Position numbers and translations under genes: made by a program. Shown one piece after another: positions 22,175 through 32,883 of a stretch of 64,000 nucleotides of DNA (positions are counted from its first letter, which is position 1; every line of letters begins with the position of its first letter). A model generated the notes under the pieces. It made no database searches, was not told the DNA's origin, and was given only the letters and a program-made list of their open reading frames with translations. The stretch is from Alloascoidea africana (Eukaryota; Ascomycota; Alloascoideomycetes; Alloascoideales; Alloascoideaceae): positions 1-64,000 of the forward strand of contig JAKTTT010000086.1 in the NCBI GenBank assembly GCA_030581615.1, given 5' to 3'.

Positions 22175-22416
22175 ATGCTTCCCAATTTGCGGAGGATATT
22201 TGCCTCGTTCCGGACAGAGGAGGAGGAGCGGGAGTACTCGAGAAAAGCGGTATGTGCGCTTGAGTCTTTCGTGACATTGTAGCCACTAACCCATATTCCC
22301 AGTTTTTCAACCTTCTTGGGTTCCTGGGATCCTGTGTTTTGTTCTCATTCATTGCACAGAAGTTGAGCATTCCTGAAAACGGCATCCACATGGTGAAAAC
22401 CATCAAGGCTCGTTGA
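22175..22416 (+). CDS. 62-residue single-pass membrane protein
   Basis: Two short exons, 22175-22249 and 22303-22416, are joined by a textbook intron (GTATGT donor, CACTAAC branch, TCCCAG acceptor, 53 nt, phase 0). The product starts MLPNLRRIFASFRTEEEE, a short basic stretch followed by an acidic patch. One hydrophobic helix comes next (FFNLLGFLGSCVLFSFIA), then a short basic tail ending MVKTIKAR. The arginines near the start and the single helix suggest a mitochondrial or other membrane microprotein. I do not recognise the family. The clean splicing and phase are the main evidence that the gene is real. Confidence 0.65.
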
Positions 22417-22743
22417 TCCAATTGAAAATGAAAATGAAAATGAAAATGGCACACAGAGATCAATTGCAAAGTGTGTTTGGTCCACAGACATGGAATTAAT
22501 GAATTAAAGACATTATAGCTATAACGTTCAAAAACATAGACTCTTAAAGAATAGGAAACAATAATACTTTATGAATCTACATCTGTATCTCCCAATCATT
22601 CTTTCTGTCCTTCCTTCTTCATCGCTGTTTAAGAGAGAACCGACACAAACGAAACATCCAACCACCATCCTGTGTTGGATCACCAGTGAGATTATGCATC
22701 TTTCCACAAAAATATCACCATTATACTGGGGGAGGAGAGGTTC
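22417..22743. other. Intergenic region with a GAAAAT microsatellite
   Basis: The segment between the small membrane protein and the Pet20-like gene carries four tandem AAAATG-type hexamers at 22423-22447. No gene is seen. Confidence 0.4.
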
Positions 22744-24456
22744 ATGAACGGGATACCCAGAGGATTTGGCGTTGGTCTTAGCAGACACTCTCATCTGGTC
22801 GTACGGGCGCGGGTGTTGAAATTGATAAGATATAGATTGGCGGGATCAAGACTATCTTCGTCCTCTTCATCTTCATCTTCATCATCCTCACCTTCTTCTC
22901 AACAGTCGTCATTGTCAAAGGACAAAAGCTCCAGCGTTGGCGAGGATGAAGACCCCCAGGCCAAGAATATCGGACCCGATAAGGAAGAAGAGACATCCCA
23001 AAACAGCAAGGGAAACTTGACCAAAGAAAATGACTCCCCGCAGAAAGAGAGCAATAATGGCGCGACCAAGAGCGATTCGAACAGAGCAAACATGTACACA
23101 GACTATAGCCGAGTCCCCAAAGTCCCTTCAACTCATTATCTCTCGATGCTGGATTTAAATATCGAGGGATTGTATAGCGGGTACAGGCCCGTAGTACCGA
23201 GAAGAAATATGACCAGGGCCATGTATTCCGATTTTTTGAGTTTCCGGAATCGGGAAGGAAGACAACCGCCAGAAGACGCAGAAGACGAGGATGAACTTGT
23301 TTTCCCCTGGCAGGTGTCTGTTTCTGGTGTGATTAGAAATCAGGAAAGTGCCTTTGGGAAACTGCCGCCAAACGTTTTAAAAAGCTTGGAACCCTATGTG
23401 CTTCCTGAACGAAACGCTGCTATTCATGATCTGCACGATAATAAGAAAACTACAAAAGATGATGGCAATAAAACACAGCTATGGCCAAGTGAAATTGAAC
23501 AAGCACAGGATATGGCAATTATCACTCCAAAGATGTTTAAGATGTATATAGACGACACGATCAAGGGTTTGGGTATTGATAAGCGTGGGGGATATGGAGA
23601 AGATGGCAAGATGGAAGGAATGGGTGATAATTATAAGAAAGCATCTGGGCATACGACATCTGGGTGGGAAGAATTCCATCCAGTGTCTTTTAAAATTCGT
23701 TTAAAAAGACAGAAACAGGCAATCTCAAAGGGAGATTCGGATGATCTTGTCGGGCTTGAGATCAACCAGACGATCGATGGCCGATTTTTTCTAATGGCAC
23801 AGGAAACTGATGACTACAAAATGTCGGATCTGTCCGATTCAGATCTGGTTCGTGGCTTTTCTGCCTATCGACACTCGGTGATGCGAAGCTTGACATCGCC
23901 TTCTCGTTCTGTTACCTTTCTCGTGAAAGAATTGATGAAACAGAACAAGCTAATCATCGCTGGACCCGGAATAAGAAATAATGAAGATAAGGAGAAAGAC
24001 TCAAAGATAAAACTGGCAATGAAAAGAGAAGATGGCAGTGTTATAGGAAATGATCTATACAGAGTCACAGCAGTAGGAGGAGGGAAGAAAAACTTTGGAC
24101 CAAACACACCCCCAGCATCCACCACAATAACTTTTCAAAGCGACCCTTCAACAGTGGCCTCTACTTTCCTCAAGCCTATGCATCAACTGTACATGCACAC
24201 TATACCACTGGTAAGCAGATTTGAAGTTATCATATATCAACCTTCCAGATACTTCCACACAGGATTTGGTCGAATAAAATGGCTAAACCAAAGAAAAAAA
24301 GCTGAATGGCAATTTTTCTACGGAACGTTAAACCCTCTATCAACTTCACAAACAGTTTACAAACAGAAACGGATACTTCAGGGCCTTCGACTACCGTACA
24401 TTAGAAAGCTGAAAGAAATGGAACCGTTGCAAATCTTGAGGGTGCAGCGAATCTAA
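22744..24456 (+). CDS. Large mitochondrial protein with a Pet20-like motif
   Basis: This 570-residue protein begins with a basic, hydroxylated N-terminus that suits mitochondrial import (MNGIPRGFGVGLSRHSHLVV). It is followed by a long Ser run and a charged linker. The segment YSRVPKVPSTHYLS...IEGLYSGYRPVV (about residues 119-150) resembles the start of the Pet20 domain found in yeast Pet20 and Sue1, proteins tied to respiratory growth and cytochrome c turnover. The C-terminal 200 residues contain YMHTIPLVSRFEV and FHTGFGRIKWLNQRKKAEWQ, which I do not recognise. Yeast Pet20 and Sue1 are only 200-250 residues, so this protein is more than twice as long. The assignment to that family is moderate. 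Confidence 0.7.
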   Translation: MNGIPRGFGVGLSRHSHLVVRARVLKLIRYRLAGSRLSSSSSSSSSSSSPSSQQSSLSKDKSSSVGEDEDPQAKNIGPDKEEETSQNSKGNLTKENDSPQKESNNGATKSDSNRANMYTDYSRVPKVPSTHYLSMLDLNIEGLYSGYRPVVPRRNMTRAMYSDFLSFRNREGRQPPEDAEDEDELVFPWQVSVSGVIRNQESAFGKLPPNVLKSLEPYVLPERNAAIHDLHDNKKTTKDDGNKTQLWPSEIEQAQDMAIITPKMFKMYIDDTIKGLGIDKRGGYGEDGKMEGMGDNYKKASGHTTSGWEEFHPVSFKIRLKRQKQAISKGDSDDLVGLEINQTIDGRFFLMAQETDDYKMSDLSDSDLVRGFSAYRHSVMRSLTSPSRSVTFLVKELMKQNKLIIAGPGIRNNEDKEKDSKIKLAMKREDGSVIGNDLYRVTAVGGGKKNFGPNTPPASTTITFQSDPSTVASTFLKPMHQLYMHTIPLVSRFEVIIYQPSRYFHTGFGRIKWLNQRKKAEWQFFYGTLNPLSTSQTVYKQKRILQGLRLPYIRKLKEMEPLQILRVQRI

Positions 24457-25516
24457 ACAACACACACACACTAATGGGTAGCACATTTATCATTTTGACA
24501 TAGATTGGCACTGTATTTAGACCAGAAAGAATAGGCATAATAAAACACGTACTTTTCACTTTTCACTTTTCACATTCTCGGAATAGAAATTAGGAATGAA
24601 CGCCATCACGTGTGTAAGCGTTTACCCGGCCCTCAAGGGAAAATCCCAAAAAAAATACTCCTGCTCCTGTTGACTTCTTGTTACTTCCACTACTGGCTGT
24701 ACGAAATCTGACACCATCCATCACTGGTAATAAAAAGATATCGACATAGCATTTCGAGGAAAAAAGACTTGATTATTTGTTTGTGTACAATTTAAACCTT
24801 TGTTTTTATTTTGTTTTCTCCTTATCAAGCAAGTATCTAAAAACTTTCTCTCCTTGCTTGTTCGATTGGCTTGACGGCGCACAAAGAGAGAACGAAAAAG
24901 AAACATAACTACTGGTTTTTGAAGGGCAATTCCTTTTCTGGCCTAGCACCAAGGAGTGGCACACGTTTAGTCTTGTTCTCTTGTTTTTATTTTTCTTTTC
25001 CTTGTCTCTGTTTATTGCTTGTTGTTTTAAAACCTCCCCTTCCTCAGATCATTCCTCACTTGTCTTGTCAATTCTCGAAGCAGGAAAGAAAGTGCTTATC
25101 CATTTCTAAAAAAAGAAATCATTCTTCTTGGAATCACGTAGACCAAAGCGGTGCAACAGATACACTGATTGTCCACGGTGACAGGTACTGTACTGAACTA
25201 ACAGGTCAAATATATTGAGGCTTGATCAGTACGGCAATTTGTGAATATTTATTGCTCTCTTCCTACTATTGTGACGCTATACAACCTGAGACTATCTAAT
25301 CCTTACCTGATTCTTTTTTTCATTGGATCTGGTCTGGGGCAATTACCTCTCTGCCTATAGCGTATCTTTGATCATTCCTCTCTCTCTCTTTTCTGTTCTT
25401 GCTTCTCCCCCAGCACTTTACTGTGAGGGTGTCACGAGCGTAATAGGAGATACAACCACCACTACGAAGGTGCAAACCTGCTTATTCTCTCTCTCTATCT
25501 CCCTTATACGCGTCCC
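24457..25516. promoter_or_regulatory. Promoter and leader region of the PNUTS-like gene
   Basis: About 1 kb without a supportable gene. It holds three tandem CTTTTCA units at 24551-24572 and a pyrimidine-rich stretch near 25378-25400 just upstream of the chosen ATG. An in-frame open stretch reaches up to 25323 but starts with TTG and is taken as leader sequence. Confidence 0.4.
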
Positions 25517-28403
25517 ATGTCGGCCCCCAACGATCATCACAGCCATCCAGCGAACAGCAACGCGGGCCCAGACGGTGGCGGTAAGTCTTGTTGTTGTGTT
25601 GTTGTTGCTTTTGTCTTGCGTGGCTGGGAAATTACCCGCCCACGCCAGCACCAAACCTTTTTCTAACAGACATTTTATAGTACTGGACCTGAGCATCTTT
25701 GCTAACGAATCTCCGACTTTCTACCCCCATCATCTTCAAAACTACAATGTAGCTACCACTGTGCCAGGCTATGACTCGAGCTTAGACGTCAGTTTCGCTG
25801 ACCCAAATAGAACCGTATCTAACATCCAGCAGACGCTTCATCAATGGTACAGGGACCATCCAAGGCCCTCATCTATGTCATCACCATCTTCATCTTCTCT
25901 TGTAACTACTCAACCTTCTGATGATACTCACTATGATAATTTGCAGTTGCAATCTCAAAGTAATCCTGATATGCAATTCCTGTACACCCAAAATGTACCT
26001 CAACAGTTTACTTTAAACACAACTTTACCCCCATCTCATTCATCTCATATTATGCCGAATCCGGTTAACAATGGACTGGTATACCAACAGGCCCCTGAAA
26101 CCCACCCCATCCCACAAAATGATAATTTGGGTGCCAAGCCCAATTTGCTAACGTCGGGGCCCACAGCAAAGGAAAAACCGATAATGAACTGGAGTCGTTT
26201 CCCCGCATTACAGCCGAATTTGGGATTTCTTCCCCAAGCATTTAACTTGGAAAATTTGAAATCAGATGCCCTGTTGAATAAGCAGCAGCAGTTGGATACA
26301 GGAGCTGCAAATGCAAAACAATCTTTTGCTCAAAGAGTGAAGAGACCACCCTCTACTACTCCTCCTCCGGTATCGGTAGCAAATGCAAGTCACTTGATTC
26401 CTCCACCTTTACTGAATACGATAAACAAATCTGCGATTCCGGCAAGTATTCTGAATCCAGTAACACAGCAAAATTTTAATGAAGTCAGCGATGATGCAAC
26501 TTTTTTCCAGTACGAACTTTCTGATTTTACCAAAAAGTTGTTGAAGAACAAAGACCCCCCAAATCAACTTCGTCTGAGAATAGCCGCTGCTTGTAAATCT
26601 TTTTCCGCAGATAGAGAAAGATTGTCTACTCGAATATCAGCAATACTTTTGGCTATTGAAAATAGTACATGGACTGGGAAACCCGATGATCTACGATATG
26701 TTGCACTGTCGCAGTGCATGTCCTCTGTTCATGATGACAAGCTATGGAAATTGTTTGTTCGAGATTCTAAGCTTATTGCAAGAGTTTCAAAGTGGCTTCA
26801 TGTAGATGTCAGGAATAAGATGTATAACTCAACACTGCCATGTCTCAGATTTATCGCACATCTACCTCTTAACCAGCAAATGATTGAGCTATTTAAATTC
26901 AAAAAAGTCTTGAATATAATCAACAACAATGGTAATGAAGATGTCAAGAAGGTCATTAGAAAGATATTTATGACAGCACAGATACTGTCAAAGGACCCCA
27001 AAGATTCAGCCAAATCAAACTCAAATGTTTCAAAAGATGTATCAAATGCCCGTAAAAGCATTCCGCATAGTAGCAGCATACGGAAGAGTGAATCAAAAGA
27101 TTCTTCAGTGAAAAGGGCGAGTATCGCGCCTGGCGGTAACGCCTCCAAATCCGTGGCATCAAGTTCTGGTTTTTTCAAAGCATTACAGAATGGCCCAAAT
27201 TCAAGTAGATCGAGTACAAAGGGGAAACCTATTGCGATTCATACACAATCATCGAGGCCAAAGATCAATGACACCAATTCAGACATGGGTGGTACTAAAT
27301 CATCTTTATTTGATAAAAAATCATTATATAATAACAAAAAGCAAACGACATCACAATCACAAACACAACATCGGCAATCGGAAACAAGCTCTGGACCCGG
27401 TACCACAGGTGCTCCTAGTAAAACATGGACATTATCAGGATTTTTAAGCAAGAATAAAGCTGCGGCTTTGGAGAAGAGTAGATCAGGGTCTACTAGTGAT
27501 ACAGAGCGGAAGGGTAAGAATCAAGAGAATAGATCTCTTAGTCCAGATTCGTCTAGTTCTTCACACTCTCCAAAGATAACATCTCGTTCTGTTGCCGGTG
27601 GGATTTTGAAAAGGAAAAACGACTCACCGGATCACCAAGATCAGGATGATATGAAACGTAGCAAGAAAAGTAAAACGGTTCAATGGAGGCCTGATCATGA
27701 CCTTGTTCAAATTCGAGAGTTTGAGACAGATGCCGACGAGCGCAGTTTGGCCGGTGTACAAGGAGCATCAGCGAAAGATTTGAATGTGGCGGAGGGTACT
27801 GCATTTAAACGACGGACGGATGATGTGGAGACAGATGAAGAAACAGATTGGGAATGTCCTATGGAGATTGATTTTTCTGCGATTCAATGGTATGATGATG
27901 GGAACCGTAAAAAGAACTCTGTTCGACATGGTGGACAAAGTGCGATTGAGAGTAAAGAGATGCGAGCACAAGAAGAACGGGAATCTAAGATTTTGGTTGT
28001 TATATATTCAAATGCAAACGATATCCCAGATACACCCTCTGAGCCGGCTCCAAATACTGGCGCTACCACCACTACCACAGATTCTATGGTAAAGTTTAAA
28101 CAAATGAAGCCTTTTGGTAAATCTGCTGTTCCCGGTCATGATTCTATGAGTTTGTCCAACACAACAACACAATCTCGTTCGAAAACCCCAACATCAATTG
28201 GTAACACCAAGAATGTTGAAACGATATCGGCCTCCACAAAGCCCGATCTCAACTCAATCTTGGAATCTTTACGAAGCATGGCTAACCTTAATAATAACAA
28301 CAACAGCAACTCAGGTTCAAGTGTTGGTGCAAATATCGATAAGCTGAAACCTACGAGTAGCGGCGTCATTACTGATTTGTTCCCGGGGGTTAGAAACAAA
28401 TAA
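25517..28403 (+). CDS. PPN1: PNUTS/Ppn1-like PP1 regulatory subunit of the cleavage and polyadenylation machinery
   Basis: The exons are 25517-25580 and 25681-28403, giving 928 residues. The 100-nt intron has a GTAAGT donor, a TCTAAC branch and a TTATAG acceptor. A helical domain at about residues 290-460 (ELSDFTKKLLKNK, DDKLWKLFVRDS, DVKKVIRKIF) has the look of the TFIIS N-terminal/LW fold. About residue 685 the sequence KSKTVQWRPDHDLVQIREFE matches the PP1-binding RVxF region of human PNUTS (KSVTW or KTVTW followed by an aromatic/acidic stretch) and of fission yeast Ppn1. The rest is disordered and rich in Ser, Asn and Gln. In yeasts such proteins tether PP1 (Glc7/Dis2) and Swd2 to the polyadenylation factor to control termination. 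S. cerevisiae Ref2 plays that role. Confidence 0.8.
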
Positions 28404-29288
28404 AAAGGGGAAGAAAGAGAAGGTTTTGTCTATCTCAGGGACAATTTTGTACATTTTGTTTGCTTTTTATTTTGCTAAATTTGCTTAAATATATGTTATG
28501 TGATTATATATATTTATAATGTTTCGGGAAAGAAAATAAAAGAATGGTTCAATCATGATATATGAAAATCTCTACAAAATGTATCCAAGTTTTTAGGAAT
28601 AGATGTTTTTGATTCTATTCCACCACGAATCATTAGAAAAAAGAATATACAGTAGATTTCATAAGAGTTATATCTATGTATATATTATCAGTTACCGTTA
28701 AAAGTTTTATATTTCAAGTGAAGATAATCAATATAGGAGACAATAAAGAGCCATTTGATGAAGTGAAATAGGAAAATCAAAAAAAAAAGAAGAAAAGAAA
28801 CAAATTTAAGACAGGATAAGACAAGACAAATACATAAAAGTTGATGATTGTGGTTAGTTAAATGAGGATTTTATATGTATATACTGATTGATTGATTGAT
28901 TGATGAAAACTATTAGAATGCTTTGGGTTCCCTTCTTTATAGTGCATCTTTTGCAACTCTTTTTTATTTTTTTTTATTGTTCCTCTTTATTTGGATGTTC
29001 CCCTATTTTTTTTGGCTTTTGTTTTTTGCTTTCCCTCTATATTCCTCAACATAATAAGCGAAACAATGAGACATTATAACAAAAAGAGAATGATGATGAA
29101 TATGATTGGCAAAAAAAAAAAATTAGATAGATAGATAGATAGATAAAAGTAAACACAAAATTGATAAAGTATGTTGTTTTAAAGATAAACCCTCAACGGA
29201 TAATAGGAAGAAAGGGATGAAAAAGGAACACATAAAACTCTGTAGATGACGAGGATGATGATGAAATAGAATGCCCAACGTCTTTGTT
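28404..29288. other. Convergent intergenic region with tetranucleotide repeats
   Basis: The region is AT-rich and lies between two gene 3' ends. It carries four to five ATTG units at about 28887-28905 and five GATA units at about 29126-29145. No reading frame or RNA gene is seen. Confidence 0.45.
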
Positions 29289-31849
29289 CTAACTGCTCTT
29301 ACTTGCAAAATACGTGCTAACACCAACTGCCAAAATTGCAAACCCAATAGCAGAAGAAACAACACGACCGGTACCATTGTGGTTGTGATGCTGTTGAATT
29401 GTGTTTGTCTTATCATTACTGTTATTAACATCAGAAGTCTTTAGAATTATAGAATCATGGGGGTCATTATTATTAACGATTTGTTGTTGTTGTTTTGGAC
29501 TTGTCAAAATATTAATGAATGGAGAAGGTGAAAACAAATCCTTTTCCTTTTCCTTTTCATTCTGTACTTTTTCAATTTCATTCGTCATGTTGATATCCGA
29601 AAAAGATCTGGACAATGGCGATTTGAATTGTTGGTCATGGGGTAGTGGATAATCAGGTGCCAAACTGTCCGCACCAATACCGGATGATGAAGTTAGTGCA
29701 TCCATATCTTCTTTATTCTCCTCCAGTAAAACGTGTTTGATCTGTTGTTTTAGATGTAATCGTAACTCGTCAATTTCATGTTGATTTATCTGTTGACTCT
29801 TCTCTGAATTCATTCTTGAAAACTCATCATCTTCATCTTCATCATCATCATCATTGTCCGTTTTCCCATCTATACTTGTTGATTCCAAAACGTTTGAACC
29901 ATTAATTTTTTCAACCAAATTTCGTAATCTGCCGATTCTGCGAGATCCTTTAAGTGCGAGGTTTTCAGCAGCCATGACTCTGTTTTTGGACAACGCCAGT
30001 TGACATTTTGTATCCTCCAGTTCGATTAATATCTGATCAACTCGAACTGGTGGGATTAGGGAAATGCTGGATGCTGGGGAAGGAGGTGGAATCGGTGATG
30101 ATGAGAGTGATCTGTTATGTTTTGTCGATCCGTTCAACGGAGAAGAAGGTAAATTTTCATCAGGCGATTCTGATTTGTCTTTTACAACAACAAGAGCTCC
30201 ATTTTCATGTTCAATTTGTGATTGTTTACTTTCTTTTTCTTTTTCTTTTTCTTTAGTCATTGAATTTTCCACTTCTTGTAATTCATGTTGTTTTTGTAAC
30301 ATTTCATGTTCTTCAATTAATAAAGCACCAACTTTCCTTTCTCTTTCCAATTCTTCTTGTAAGTTTTGAACATCCATTTGACTTTGTTCAAAATGTTGTT
30401 GCATTGTTTCTAACAATTCTCTAAGTATATCGATTTGTTTATTTTTCTCATCAATTTCCTCCTTTTGAATGCTCAATTGTCGTTGTAATTGTTCCACTTC
30501 TCCTTTGGCCTCCAATACATCATTATCATTTTTGGTCTTTGTTGATTTGAATTTTGTCAAAAAAGTATGTACAGATTGTAATTTTGCAGTTTCGATTTGG
30601 GCTCGGTGGACTTCGGATATTAGTAGTTGTACAGTTCTCTCTATCGAGTTGGATGCGCCTATTCCCGAATTCATAAACAGTCCACCAACACTGTTTTGAG
30701 GAATGCCTATTGCCAGATCTTCCAACAGATGAGAGGATGAAGTGGATCCGAAAATTACAGAATCCACTGCTTCAGAACCTCCTCCATTGCCAAAATTAGC
30801 CTTGTTGCCTTTCCCACCGTGAATCCGGGTATTCGGTGGATCTCTAGTGCCAAGCAAAATCTTGTTGTTTGTTTGGACGGTGGCATAACTTTGGTTAGTG
30901 GATTTTGTGGGCTGTCGTAGAGGAATAGGGGAGATGCTAACAACAGAGGCATCGATTTTCTTATGTGCCAAACCTTTTTCATCGGCACTTTTAATGTCTA
31001 TCCCCAGTTCTAAATGATCCCCTGGACTTATTTCCACTGGAGGACTTTCTTTACCATCGGGACTCAGTCTTGATCCGTTAACATAGGTACCGTTTGAACT
31101 TTTTGCATCTTTGATATAACATTTTCCTGTGGTGGAATCTATCCAAACCTCTGCATGCTGGCGTGATAAAACACGGGAATCGAAAAATCCATTATCAGGT
31201 TTTGGTAAGGATTTTGCATTTGTCTGACGACCGAGTTTAAGCACGTCGGGAAAGAACGGGAGCAAGAGGGATTTTGTTTCAAAAGTGTTGTTAAGAGATG
31301 CAAGAATTAGGAGATAGGCACATTGGGGTCGAGTGTGGGATTTGAAAGATATTGTATTCGGAGCTGTGGAGAATGGAGTGGACGATATTACAGAAGAAGA
31401 GGATGACACAACAGAGGATCGTGAGTTTGCGCCTATAGAATAATAGAATATCATATTGGGTTAGTATTATGTTCCCCAGAAGATCAAAAAGAAGAGGGGA
31501 AAAAACCACATAAAAGAAACTTACGGCGTCTTCCTCCTGTTGGCCGTTGGGGAGAAAGAGGATTAGGAGAAGGGGTTGGAGCAGCACCTGGCGAGCTTCT
31601 AGTCGGCACCAGGATTGTTTTGGAGGTTTGGGCAGAGGTATTTCGCGGAGACATGCCATCATGAACAGGTTGAGCCTGGTGTTTACCGTTAATCTTTGTG
31701 TTATTTTGTTCGAGATGGTGCTGGAAGCTGTTACTATTGGTGTTCCCATTCATAGATATGTGATCTCGAGAGTCCAGGGCCAGCGCCAGGTCCGGGTTGT
31801 CAGAGGCAGATCCCGCCTCTGAGGACGGTCCAGGGAAGTTTACGGTCAT
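29289..31849 (-). CDS. FHA-coiled-coil tail-anchored protein (SLMAP / Far9-Far10 type)
   Basis: The exons are 31849-31525 and 31432-29289, giving 822 residues. The 92-nt intron has a GTAAGT donor, a perfect TACTAAC at 31460-31466 and a CTATAG acceptor. After a disordered N-terminus, an FHA domain spans about residues 160-255 with its phosphothreonine-binding signature (LGRQTN, SRQHAEVW, SSNGTYVNG). Long coiled coils follow (for example QNLQEELERERKVGALLIEE). The extreme C-terminus is a single hydrophobic helix (VVSSAIGFAILAVGVSTYFA) with a four-residue tail, a typical tail anchor. This layout is that of SLMAP in animals and of Far9/Far10 or Csc1 in yeasts, subunits of the STRIPAK/FAR complex that works with PP2A. 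Which paralog it is cannot be told. Confidence 0.85.
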
Positions 31850-32333
31850 GGCTATGGGAGACACAAGGGGCCCAGGCACTGGGTATCGACAACAGGTGTT
31901 GGAGAGGTCAAAGTCGGAAGGTAAATAAATACAGGATGGAGGAGTCCTCAGTAAGCATCAAGAAGGCCCTTTTACAAGGCAGAGAGAGACAGCAGACACT
32001 CAGAATGGCGAGAGATTCGTCCGTGTGAGAGCTTCCGTCGGGTTCCACGTCGGGCAGGTAGCACGCAAGCCTGGAGAAGCAGTGGGGGTCTGTAAAAGGA
32101 TTTGATCTGGTCGGCACCGGGGGATAAAGGGCAGAGACCTTGCTTTTTCGTGGTTTTGAACCAGCAGAGTCCAGCGAGTTCTGGAGAAGATGGTGTGCAA
32201 GCCCGGGAGTTTGCACGCAGAGCTTCCGGGAAGGAACTCCTACACCCACAGCTACACCCACACACCCACAACATCAGAATCAACATCGCGATTGCCATCA
32301 CCAGTTTATCACACGAATCAGTTGCAACACAAG
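31850..32333. promoter_or_regulatory. Divergent promoter of the FHA gene and SPC19
   Basis: About 480 bp between two divergent starts. The SPC19 side is GC-rich and has repeated CACCCACA-type units at about 32243-32270. No gene is supported; the open frame reaching upstream of the SPC19 ATG to 32190 lacks family similarity. Confidence 0.4.
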
Positions 32334-32846
32334 ATGTCGCAGACGGTTGCGCTGGGCGGGTGCGTGTCGTCGCTGAGCCAGAGCGTGTCGCTGCTGTCGT
32401 CGTCCATCGCGGCTCTGGACGAGGCCACGGGCGATCTGCCGCGGCTTTCTCTGGCGCTTTCGCAATACCGCGTTTTCCAGCTCGTGCCTGAATCGGCGTT
32501 CCGCGATGCCCGAGAGGATCTGGCGAAAGAGATCGAACCGCAGATACGGGAGCTTATGGGGAAGGTTCAGGTGGAACTGGCGCGGCTCGAGCGACGGCTC
32601 CAGGCGCTGAGCAGCAAGGCGGATTTACAACAGGTCCGACTGACGAGCATCACGGATAAAATACAAGTGCTATCTGGCAATGACGAAGCAGCCTCTTTGA
32701 ATCAGAGTCAGAATCAGGCGAGCGTGGAGGAACTGGGAAAACTCAAGAGCTTGAGAACGAAGAAAGAACGGCTACAGTATTCGCTTTCGCGGCTCAATTT
32801 ACAGAGCCAAAAGGCACGGATGAGCATTGCTCCTTCAATGAGATGA
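32334..32846 (+). CDS. SPC19: DASH/Dam1 complex subunit Spc19
   Basis: Spc19 is a coiled-coil subunit of the ring complex that couples outer kinetochores to microtubules. The 170-residue product is close to the yeast length of 165. It opens with CVSSLSQSVSLLSSSIAAL, then SQYRVFQLVPESAF, which matches the conserved TKRVFRLVPEYD segment of the yeast protein. EIEPQIRELMGKV and a C-terminal coiled coil (EELGKLKSLRTKKERLQYSL) follow. The ATG at 32334 aligns with the yeast start. The gene is noticeably GC-rich in its first half. It is convergent with RAV2, with stops 38 bp apart. Confidence 0.9.
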   Translation: MSQTVALGGCVSSLSQSVSLLSSSIAALDEATGDLPRLSLALSQYRVFQLVPESAFRDAREDLAKEIEPQIRELMGKVQVELARLERRLQALSSKADLQQVRLTSITDKIQVLSGNDEAASLNQSQNQASVEELGKLKSLRTKKERLQYSLSRLNLQSQKARMSIAPSMR

Positions 32847-32883
32847 GATGAAATGAGATGGGATGGGATTAGCCAGTTTTTGT

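Noticed and set aside
25323-25516. Extension of the PNUTS-like frame upstream to 25323
   Set aside because: It starts with TTG, runs through what is clearly an intron further on (25581-25680), and a proper ATG exon with a GTAAGT donor exists at 25517.
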